NCBI GenBank assembly: GCA_942159475.1
Contig: OW804095.1
Location: 94,811,740 to 94,875,739, forward strand
Direction of reading: 5' to 3'
From: Sthenelais limicola
Taxonomy: Eukaryota; Annelida; Polychaeta; Phyllodocida; Sigalionidae
Length of the DNA: 64,000 nucleotides
Under the pieces are notes generated by a model. It saw only the letters and a program-made list of their open reading frames with translations, did not search any database and had not been told where the DNA came from. Each line of letters begins with the position of its first letter. The stretch's first letter is position 1. Made by a program: the position numbers and the translations under genes. Positions 25,201 to 35,200 of the stretch are shown here, one piece after another.

Positions 25201-25421
25201 GGCCTATGTAGTTTCCACTGCCATCCCTGAGCGTTTGGTAAATATGGCACAATCAAACCTGGTTTTTACACAATGAAGGCACTAATTAAATAGACTGCCT
25301 GCATTCAATAGATTAATGTTACATAAATATATATAACACACGTAAATAGACAGTGATCTCGAGGTTGGACTGGTCGGCATGTATGGTCCTTACCTGGGGT
25401 ACACTTGCACTCGGTGTCCAT
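22241..25421 (-). CDS. metallothionein, three coding exons
   Basis: Small cytosolic metal-binding protein that holds Zn, Cu and Cd through cysteine thiolates and buffers metal stress. Coding exons are 25421-25394 (28 nt), 22632-22525 (108 nt) and 22293-22241 (53 nt). Both introns are phase 1 with GT-AG ends (2,761 and 231 bp). The product has 62 residues with 17 cysteines. C-K-C pairs sit at 5/7, 12/14, 24/26, 30/32 and 49/51, C-G-C at 51/53, C-C at 36/37, C-x-x-C at 41/44 and C-A-C at 59/61. There are no aromatic residues and many lysines, as expected. The ATG has a good context (AACATGG). The promoter has a TATA box and two metal-response elements. It does not look like the 20-Cys sea-urchin type as I remember it, so it is assigned to the superfamily only. 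Confidence 0.9.
22719..22764. repeat. short tandem and palindromic repeat in metallothionein intron 1
   Basis: ATATGTCATGAATTATG occurs twice, about 23 bp apart, and GTCATG/CATGAC parts can pair. It is a local duplication with hairpin potential; no function can be assigned. Confidence 0.5.
23969..24004 (+). repeat. (TTC)n microsatellite in metallothionein intron 1
   Basis: About ten uninterrupted TTC/CTT units give a pure polypyrimidine tract on the plus strand. Confidence 0.85.
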
Positions 25422-25520
25422 GTTGATGCTGGGGAATGAGACAGCTAGTGGATGTCTGGAGCTATAGGAGGACTGTAGAGATCGGAGAGAAATGCTGAAC
25501 TGACGCCCAACAACGACGCA

Positions 25521-25527
25521 CTTTATA
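25521..25527 (-). promoter_or_regulatory. TATA box of the metallothionein gene
   Basis: TATAAAG on the minus strand lies 100 bp upstream of the start codon and below two metal-response elements, where a core promoter is expected. Transcription would start roughly 25-30 bp downstream, giving a 5' UTR of about 70 nt. Confidence 0.65.
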
Positions 25528-25567
25528 ATAATATGGACTATGGTGGTCTGGATTGTGAAGCTGGGTC

Positions 25568-25574
25568 GTGCGCA
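25568..25574 (-). promoter_or_regulatory. metal-response element, proximal
   Basis: TGCGCAC on the minus strand matches the MRE core TGCRCNC bound by the zinc-finger factor MTF-1. It is about 45 bp upstream of the TATA box, the usual position in metal-inducible promoters. Confidence 0.7.
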
Positions 25575-25622
25575 AAACCTCTCCACGGAAAACGCGGGAA
25601 ATAGCTGATATACTTGAAGATC

Positions 25623-25629
25623 GTGTGCA
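25623..25629 (-). promoter_or_regulatory. metal-response element, distal
   Basis: TGCACAC on the minus strand also fits TGCRCNC, 55 bp further upstream in the same orientation. Two MREs in tandem support metal induction through MTF-1. Confidence 0.65.
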
Positions 25630-28210
25630 AATTAATGGGTGGATCTAACACATGATCGAAGAGTTTTAAAATAGAAGTATCCACCAAGCGGGCAATTTCA
25701 ACTATTTATTTTCATTGAATATACCATGAGAGAGGGGAGATCCGAGATTAGTGATTATGTATAGCAAGATCTTTACAATGGATTCACATACCACAATGAT
25801 GGTTCCACTTCTACACAATCATTCGTAACTTTGCCACGTAGACTATATATAGGCCCTATACTTATGATATGGCCTATACCCATTTAATTGATCATAATTA
25901 CTATAGACCTACTATAGCCTATGTTTGATTTTCAACGTGTATTAGCTTAGCTGGATATGACACATTACTTTAATCATTGATGTATAAAACTAAAACCGGG
26001 ACTAAAACAAATCTAAAGTGGGTGATGCGGATGATGCCAACATATATGGTCATACTAGATGCACGTGGGGTGTAACCTATATATCTATAGACGGATACAT
26101 GTGAATCACATGTTTGCCAATTCCACATCACCATGGTCACGCAACAATTTCCACAGCCACTACTGTCCCTTCTTGGTTGGGAATCGCAATACTAAAATTA
26201 TTTTGATTACCGATGACATTATTTTATGGGGTATACCCCAGAAAAATATAGGCTATTATAATTAAGGGACTGTTCTAGTTTGACTTAGTTAGGCCTTTCA
26301 TACTCTGAACTATATGCATTCTTCATTTTCTCGCACGGGGAATTGCTGACTCATTACCATGAAGTCTGCGCAATAGTTTTAAATGAAAAAGCATTTCAAC
26401 TCCTTAGTACATGAAAATGATCGAAAAGACATGACTTTATTGATTTTTCTTCAAGTGATCATTGCAAAAGATTCCAATAATCTATTATTAGGCCTATGTG
26501 TATTATTACATTCATGGGTATCAGTCATAAAAGAAGGTGCATGCATGGGATATGTTTGCTCCTTTGGATATGTCTCCTAGTATATAGTATGACACATTCA
26601 CATTCTCAGGGAAAAGTAGTGCATTGTATTTTCTAATCCAGTGGAACCACACAGAACGAACGCGTGGCTTAATATTATAATAAAGATGAAAGCCATTTAG
26701 CCAGATAAAGTACGTGCACGCGTGACACATGTATCTTGACCGGAACGCGCTTTACTTCCGTATACATAGATGACTCTAATCCAGCACACCTGCCAAGGTC
26801 ACACACGTAAAAAAGGATTCAAATCGGTATAGTATTCAATACTGACTGTATTGTTTGTTGTTGTATAGTACCGGTATCATAATGCAGAGCTGCCAACCTG
26901 GGAAGATCCCAAATCCTATAGTTTTTCGCGGAAGCCGAATGACCGATGCCCTGCTAGGGGGGTCCTGGGGCATGCTCCCCGGATTTTTTTGGGGAAAATT
27001 AGGAGTCAAATGGTGCATTCTTGGAGTAATCTTACCCCATAATCGACTTTTAGAAATGGGAGAATTTCTTGAGTCATACAGTACATGAGATTAAATAATT
27101 ATTTTAATTATTGGCAAGTGATGGGTACCTGAGGGAACGCGGGAGCGGTCCATATCTACTTCAAGTGTGTGTGTGTGTGGGGGGGGGGGGGGGTAATTGG
27201 GCAGGAATTCACTGTCAGCAAATTTCTGTTACGTCCAACCAGGTGGCTTGTTTAGCTTTGTTTGACTGATTTTGCATATTATTTAATTAATACTCAATAG
27301 CGAAATTCTGACAGGGGAATAGAGTTGTCTATTATGCATAAAGTACGGTAAAACAATTTTCATAAATAATCATATTTCTTCTAGAAATTGTCAAATTTCG
27401 ATCCCTGGAGCAGGACACCATATTGTTTTTTGTAGTGTCTAAAATAGTAAGGCCGATTTTAAAAGCCCATCTTTTGCTTTGACACCAGGAGCTGAATTTT
27501 TTTAAATATCTCTAGTGTTGGATATTTCTGTTGGATATAAAACTATTTATTTTAGAAATACTTAAACAGTACCAGAATAATTATCTGAATGAATGAATTC
27601 AATGATGTCATTAATATTATTTTGGTGTCCAAAAATGTTTCGTCCATACATTGCTATCAATAAGTCACAGGAAGACATCGTTCCCCAGGATCTATCCTGC
27701 CTTCTATTAATAGCCAGGAGAACTGGCTATCACATGAAATATGTTACAAAATAAACATAGCACATATTAGTTTTGATAAATCTGTGAATGATTTCCATGG
27801 TAGGTAAATAGGGTAAAAGTGTTACGTCCAACCAGCAGTTTAAAAAGTCAATTTATTGAAAATGATATGATCCTATGAAACATACACTGTGTTGGAAGCT
27901 ATATTGTACATCCTTTATATCATCAAAACACTTGTTTTTGAATTGATGAAAGCCATCAGTGTCCTTTGACATGGACGTCTTTGGTGGGACGTAACACAGG
28001 ACACCAAAAGGTGTCTGTCCTGTGTTACGTCCATCATTATTATATAATATGATGGTAAACGATACTGTGCAACATTTCGATTTGGATTAATCAGCTTTTG
28101 AGAATCAGGACTGAACATGTATACGTGCGGGAGAATATAATATTCAATCATAAATATCTTGGTGAATGAACGTCATATGAACTATAAAAATTAATTGATA
28201 GTACCTGTAG
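25630..28210. other. intergenic stretch with minor repeats
   Basis: At 26,855-27,088 is a repeat-like, GC-richer segment starting CAGAGCTGCCAACCTGGG, open for 77 codons on the plus strand; only one end is recognisable. A GT run followed by about 14 G is at 27,166-27,193. The 15-mer GTTACGTCCAACCAG occurs at 27228-27242 and 27821-27835. No gene is seen. Confidence 0.4.
27987..28032. repeat. strong hairpin with GGACGTAACACAGGACA arms
   Basis: Perfect 17-bp arms, 27987-28003 and 28016-28032, enclose ACC/GGT pairs and an AAAA loop with a 2-nt bulge. The outer end of the arm, TGTTACGTCCA, also occurs in the two GTTACGTCCAACCAG copies nearby, so the hairpin may be part of a local repeat family. 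Confidence 0.75.
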
Positions 28211-28215
28211 GGTTA

Positions 28216-29256
28216 CAGGGGCGGATTTAGGGGGAGGGCGCGGGGGCGCGCGCCCTCCCCTTTTCAAAATCAAGCTAGGGCATTATTGTATTGTATGATG
28301 TAAATATTGTGCAAAGTTTATAAAAATAAAACTGGTTATAACCCTAGCCAAAGAAGAATTCGAAATTTTCAAAAAATCCTACAAAAATATCTTCAATTTT
28401 ACCAGCTTGGCCTGATTATACTTCCTGTATATGGTCGAACAATACGATATACATATGAGTAAAAGGCAAGGAATTTTAAAGCCTGGAAAAAGGATATTTC
28501 ATCTGAAAGGCCTGGTAAATCATTATTTGGGCCTTCATAACTGTTAGAATCTATCAAATAGCCTCCAAGACTTCTAAGATTCTCAGTTTCTTACTATACC
28601 ATTTCCCCTGACCCTCCCCTCTCACATCATACACTAAGGGACTCACAAAGTTATAGTTAAGAAAGGGTCTATTAGGAGAGATACCCAGAACAAAGGAAGG
28701 ACAAGAGCTTGTTGGTTCCTAAAGAGTTACTCATTCAGGGGCCCAATGTTTCTGGCACACTTAATGAAAGGGTTTCTAGAGTATAGAATTATATAGCATA
28801 TTGTATAAATATTCAAAACATTGCAGAACAGAATTCGAACATGGTTTTCTAATGATTTGTCAATAAGTATTTATACAAAATATTCTACTATTATTTCAAA
28901 TAAATCCCCTGGTGAATCCAATTTAAAAAATGTTATGAAAAAACTTGTTGACCCTACAGTAGTTGTGCATTCAGATGTTCGAAATGACAAGGAATGAAAC
29001 CAAAAGATGTGTAAGTCTATGTTTTGGGCTATTTATAGGTTGATATTTGGGGCAATTCTAGCCGGCGATCAGGGTCATTCTAGCCGGTGAAAATTGCCGG
29101 CTGCCGGGGCCTAACGACATCCCTGTCTCTATATATATTTAAAGCATTGCAGAACAAAAGCTGAGCAATTAATTAGAATATAACATATAAATATGTTCTT
29201 TAAAATAAAACTTGAAACCGCGCCCCCTCCTTTTGAAAATCCTGGATCCGCCCCTG
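28216..29256. mobile_element. non-autonomous DNA transposon with CAGGGGCGG ends (hAT-like)
   Basis: The left end is CAGGGGCGGATTTAGG and the right end, read inward, is CAGGGGCGGATCCAGG: 16 bp with two mismatches. GGTTA directly flanks both sides (28211-28215 and 29257-29261), fitting a 5-bp target duplication. The left end also forms its own hairpin (GGGAGGGCGCG with CGCGCCCTCCC). The 1,041 bp contain no transposase frame. Near 29,050-29,125 a second end-like sequence (CCTAACGACATCCCTG) hints at a nested insertion. CAGGG-type ends are common in hAT elements, but the 5-bp duplication is not the classic 8 bp, so the superfamily is uncertain. Confidence 0.75.
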
Positions 29257-29261
29257 GGTTA

Positions 29262-32084
29262 TTCAATGGACCGGGAAAGAAGGCAATTTGTTGCAGCATC
29301 GTGGATGCATTAGTGTTGGCAGTTTTACTTCCATAGGCTATGCCTACTATTTATATCCTAGATAACAAGTGAAATACATTATTGTCATAAATATGACCAT
29401 GTAGCAATCAATTTGGCGTAGGACCAATCAATTGTTAGAGGAAAAGGTTTCTATCGTGAGGGAGATGACATGTGACATTTAACCAACGGCCACCCGTAAG
29501 TCACAATATTGACTTTTTACCTATGTAGGCCTAAAATAAACGTTGGTACGTGTTGGTCCACGTACAAGTCAAACTATCATTAAATTACATTCATTGATCG
29601 AGCCCAGTTCAAGATAATGCTTGGCTTTAATATTTCAAAATATACAATCGGGGTGTTGATATACAATATAGAGGTCTTGGGATATTGCTAATGAGTTATA
29701 AAATGACATTGATCAATGTATGTATAGGCGATGTCGCATTGAAACACACTATTCACGAGTAGTCTAATATATCAAGCAGATAGTACGTAATTATCGGCCA
29801 TGGTGGACAAAAAAGGTAATTGGAAAATATATGCTTAGGATTGACACAATTATTTTTATTGTATTTACCTCATTAAGTAAAACATCACGTTAATGATCTG
29901 ACCAGTAAGGATAGCCTATTGTAAAACCATTCACTTACGTAAATTATTTAGAACACGTGGAATCCGATATTTGTGTTAACAGGGTAATTTCAGCTAGACA
30001 ATCTATTCTCACATTTAAACATGAATGAATTTCATGCCAGACAGTTAATTTCATGTTTAGGAATGAAACCGTTGTAATCTAACTATCGGTCAATAATTCC
30101 CATCATCATCATCTATCATCACCATCATACAGTTATCTTGGACGCTGTGATCCAGGATGATCATTGATATCGTTGGGCTTTTATGGCCTGGTCAATTGGT
30201 ATTATCTGACTACCACTACTTCATTCGGATATTAACCTGTGGAAAATGGGAATGAATCCACTTCTGATAGCAGGGGTAGGCATATTGATATGGGGATCAC
30301 AAGTGATTTGATCCTCTGTATTTCCTTAGAGCTACCTCGGGTCACTGAGCCGCTAACGAAATATATAAATATGTTGCCGGACGTGATTCATTCAAGTGTT
30401 AAAATTAAAATTAAATATCTTAACTCAGCATCAGCATTGATTGTATTCGTTGTAATACCTACCCTGTGAAACTCTTCATATACCGGTATATAATGACAAG
30501 AATTTGGCTGTGATCAAGGAAACAACGCCCCCCCCCCCCCCCACACCCCGAATCCCTATAGGGTATAGGCCTAGACTAAAGTAAAGCAAAAAAGAGCCCT
30601 CCCCCTTCCACACCCACATACAATTGATCCACACTCTTCTACTCACTCTACGCGGGAAAAAGCGTTGTCAGGGACTCCAACCATCCATAGACGCGATAAA
30701 TTTATACTTCTATAGTGGTTCTATGCATATGATGTTTTGCGAGACCATCCTTCTAACATTGAGTGAATGGTCGGACACCACTCACTACTCTAGCCTCTAA
30801 CAATTAAACGTCCCTGGACAACACACATTTGATTAGTCTTAAGTGGTTGGCACAGAGCCAATCTTGAAAGCTTCCTCATAAGTACTAAACTCCAACAGTT
30901 GTATTAACCATCTCATAACTATTTACATGATCCATTCACCACCTCCCACTTCCTTCCCATCGGTGTTAGTGGAAAATTCCAACGCCTGAGTGTCTACCTA
31001 ATCGGACATGCTTAATCGTTTTAGTGGTGCTATCATTTGGCCTATTAATTGTTCTTTCAGTTTGGATTTATTTTACACATGGCACACGTTAGCTTGTTTT
31101 CCATAGATAATGATATATTAGTGCATTGCCTAAGGGATTAGTAGAAGGCCAGCTATGGTGCTAAACTAATATAAAGAGTCTGCGTCTGGTATAAATACCA
31201 TACAATACAAAATATCATTGTGGGAGAATACGTTTTTCTCTCGAAGCTATCTAAAGAGACCTGAACTATTGCGTGACCAGAAGTCGATAAAGCTTAGGTG
31301 CACAAATATACTCGGACACATGTTAGAATGATTCATAGCGTTTATTCTGCAGAATATTCAGTGCGGTAATCACAGTTTTTTTAAAAGGTTAGGACAAATG
31401 AGAGATCACAGACAATGCCTACATAAATAAATTAATTTAAGGACGGACTTTTCAGTAGTTTCAATAGATATATTATATATACACAGGCCTTTCCTAACCT
31501 TGCAATAAACAGATTTATATCACATGATTAGATATTCAACTCCTGAATAACAATCGACTTAACACAAATATTCTCTTATGGATTCTACCTGGATGAATTA
31601 CGTGGCCTTCATAGGTTTGCTTATCTTTAAACCCAAAATATATATTAATGTATACCTTGCTTGTTGTAACATATGTACATTCGCAAAATGTTTGCAATTA
31701 ACTAACAAACTTTTATCTGTATAAGGATTGACGACAGTTATAGGAAAGGGCATCACAGTCAAACTATTTGAGTAAACATTTGATGAACAATCGAAAAAAA
31801 GCTAGCATTAATTGCAGATATTTGTATTACCTCAGATGCAGTTCACTACATTAATTCGCAGGTCTGAGAGCGATCAATGAAAATATCTTGAAAAACTCCC
31901 ACGATCCTGTATCGAGTTCCAACACTAACTAATGTGAAAGGAAATGTTAAGCTCCTATTGAAACCCAATCTCACACCTCGATCTACTTGGCAAATTTACA
32001 ATACATCATACGCAAGGGACATACTAACGTTAAGAGCTGCTACAGACAATATAGACAGAAACCCTTAGTGGGTGCTTTTATGGT
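29262..32084. other. intergenic stretch between metallothionein and DYNC2H1
   Basis: It has a run of about 15 C at 30,528-30,542 and TAGGCCTA at 29526-29533 and 30566-30573. Open frames are short, and I see no gene. Confidence 0.45.
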
Positions 32085-32090
32085 TTTATT
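32085..32090 (-). terminator. DYNC2H1: poly(A) signal AATAAA of DYNC2H1
   Basis: AATAAA begins one base after the TAG stop codon. If used, the 3' UTR would be only about 20-35 nt. I saw no equally good signal in the next few hundred bases, though a distal AATAAA exists near 31,345-31,340. Confidence 0.5.
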
Positions 32091-32091
32091 T

Positions 32092-32250
32092 CTATTGCGA
32101 TTTGAGGAAAAGGGCTGCACCGCATTGCAGCCATGTACTCTGGTTGCCACCGCAAGGTACATCAATGCGGGAGACGATGTGATCCCTGTCCAGACTGGAG
32201 TAGACGGGCAGAGTTATGGTGTCATTCTGGTTGTAGGCATCGGGCATGTC
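32092..32250 (-). CDS. DYNC2H1: DYNC2H1 last exon (w37)
   Basis: 52 codons plus TAG. It starts [19 protein letters not shown] and closes the C-terminal domain with [10 protein letters not shown] and GAALFLKSQ, nearly the family's canonical ending. It starts in phase 0 after a pyrimidine-rich acceptor. Confidence 0.96.
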   Translation of the reverse strand, partial: DMPDAYNQNDTITLPVYSSLDRDHIVSRIDVPCGGNQSTWLQCGAALFLKSQ

Positions 32251-35200
32251 CTGCAACAGTTACAATGAGACAGTATCAATATTGGCTTTACATTGTCAAG
32301 GACCAATATCTTTCATCATTCGAACACGAGATAGCCATACATATATATACCAGATTTGTAGCTATATCTAAAAGTATTTTATCGTTTGATTGCCATATAA
32401 AGTCGATGCCTTGGGATGTGTACGCAGGGAAATGTAAAGATAGGGTTTTTGTGAATCTGTGTTATTTTAAATTAGGGCTCATAATGACACAAATCTGTAT
32501 ATTGTACAATGGTGTCATCTAGATCAGAGAATATTTTTTAATAGTAAATTCTTGCTTTGATTATCATTAAATATCAATTTAACATCTTTTTATTCGGGCT
32601 TTTTGGTTGACCTGCACTAGGATGAGGAGTATGTGTTTGTTAGAAATGGTTGCTACAACATGAGAAAGGCTGAGTCATAATTATGGATTTGGCATATCAC
32701 GCTCCTGGGAAAACAATGGAATAAATAAAAGTCAGGACATTTCATGAATGTATCAGTTTGGTGACGATAGTTGTCAATGGTATCCCTTTAATTTTAGATT
32801 ACCAGAACAATAAAGTAGACATTTTATGTTTAGGTCCAAATGTGTCTGGTGCCAAGTATTTCTGGCCTCGAAAGAATGAACCAATGCGGTTCGATCCCTA
32901 ATATCGAAGTTAAGAACTACTGAATTTAAATAAAACAAATCAACCAATTGGTCAAGGGGCGTTTTATTTTAGTTTATCCATGTTTCAAAAACCCTTCATG
33001 GAACAGATTGAAAAAATGTCCGAAATCACAACCACGTGAAATAGACACCGGACACTAAGTCCTATCATCTAATATTCGAAAAGAGCAGGGTATCGCTTCC
33101 TGTTAGCGTGTTTACTCTCACACCCCGATAGAACCAAATATATACAAAAGTATGGTGTATGATGTCCAAAACAGGAAGTAAAGCAACCGATCCCCGCCTC
33201 CCTTCCTTAATTATCATCTTGGCATTTTGGCGCTGTATATTACGGGAGGAACACTGCTGATGAGTGCAAATTGCCCAAACTTCAAGACATGAAAAGATCA
33301 CTACAATAGTCCATTTCACCTATATCTACCATGCTAGACTATATTAGACCAGTAATAAAATTAAGCTTCAGAAATACCAAAGTTTACACATATGGAGTTA
33401 GATGGTTAGATTTCTCCCATTCTAATTCATCATATCTAATAATAATCTTAAATATAGGTTTAGTAGTCTAGGCCAGGAACATACTGGAAGACCTGGAATT
33501 CACCTTTCAGAGGTATGTCTCCTTTTTGTACATTTTTTAGGTACAAATAAATGATATGCTGAATTGAATTGAATTGAAATACAGACCTTTGGTATCCACG
33601 CCATGACACATTTCGGGATAGAGGAGACGATGGGCGAGTCGCGCTGATTCTCAGACAGCCTCGATCCATCAAAGGTACAGCCCTCTAACATGAGACCACC
33701 GACCTTGATGGATTGCTTAGCTCCGTTCACACCTCCTGACCAAGAACATGTGAATTTCAAGCTGTCCATGGCACATCCCAATTCTCTGTAATAGGAAAAT
33801 GAATAAATATGTCAATATCATGCAAGTAGGGTCTAAAGAGGTTTCATTTTTTTAACTTTGTGTTTATCAATGTTAGATAAAAAGTACACTTATTCCCCAA
33901 ATATCGTATATATTATCTCTATATTAATCAGGAACTGTCTTACCACAAATGTCCTTTATAATAGCACGTTAACAAGTGAAAGTTCTGTCAATAACAGTCC
34001 TGAGAGGACAAAGTGATCACACTTGATTTTAGATAAATATATGAATTTAATTTCAATAAAAAAGGATATGAGAAAATGCCCATACCTGGCTGTCAGTTGC
34101 CGGAGGGCATTGAGGAATGTATCTGCATGGAAAAGATCAGAGAGGTCCAGGGTTTCATTGAGGAGTCGTCCACTCTCTGCCTTCTGTACCCATTCTTGTA
34201 TGGCCAACGCCCTGGTAACCAACCCCTTGAGATAAAGCATGGGATCCTCCGGCCCGCTCCACTTGGATTGCCAGCTCAATGGAGTCTAATTAAAATATAG
34301 ATCGATAAATAATATAAAACTTCATCTAGAGTCAAAATGTGAGGAGCCGCGCTCTGGAGTTTAAGTCAATCCAACATTTTTAAAACTTAGAAGTTTATGT
34401 AGAGATGGCTAAAGATATTCGACCTGGTTATATTTTTCGTTTATAACCAAGTACTTCATCGGATGGTTGATAATTTGTTGGAAAGGTAGTGTACTAACTT
34501 ATAATGTGAATTGAATTGTCATATTTCGAAACAGAATGTATATTTGTTTTAATTTCTTCAAGAGGTCCATATAAACATAAGTCAGACATCGTTACCTGTG
34601 ATCATTGTTCAGAAAGTGTGCAGAGCTAGATAGTCCTGCATCGACATACTATAAAAATATAGTGCAGATGCAAGATATACTTTTATCTCTTTAATTTGAA
34701 TCATTGAATCGCCTGAAGCTAAGACAGGGGCCTTCATAGATAACTTATTTTCCCCATTCTCCTCAATCACCATGAGGAGAATGGGGGATTTAATCAAATC
34801 TAAAATGTGATGTATCAATGGGTATGCCTAGTGTTCATATGCATGTTCCCTATAGCCAGTCTCAATAGTCAAGTGCTTAGGGTGTTAAGACTTCCTAATT
34901 GGACATTGTGAGGTTGAGTCCCAGAACAGTCAGCCTTTTTAGATTCGTCTCATTTTCAAGTCATTTTAAAAAAAATTGTTCACAACTAACTCCACATCTA
35001 GGGCTGTTTTCTTTTAAACTCACACATTTAGTTGTTGGTGTCATTCCCTTTAGATTGGTGAAAGAATTAATTGGTGAAAGAAGTACGAGGGACTAAGATC
35101 GATTTGAGCAAGAAAAGTGTGTTAAATGGGGTTCTGGGAGATATAGTTCCTCCAGACCAGAGCTTTGGGTGGCAGTACTAAGCTTGTGTTTATTTTCAGC

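Noticed and set aside
28735..29120. Nested hAT element inside the CAGGGGCGG element
   Set aside because: A right-end-like CATCCCTG is visible, but no matching left end or target duplication was found.
31987..32522. Plus-strand open frames of 93 and 129 codons
   Set aside because: They are the antisense of the last DYNC2H1 exon.
32887..32899. Pol III B-box-like GGTTCGATCCC
   Set aside because: No A box at the right distance and no tRNA fold around it.
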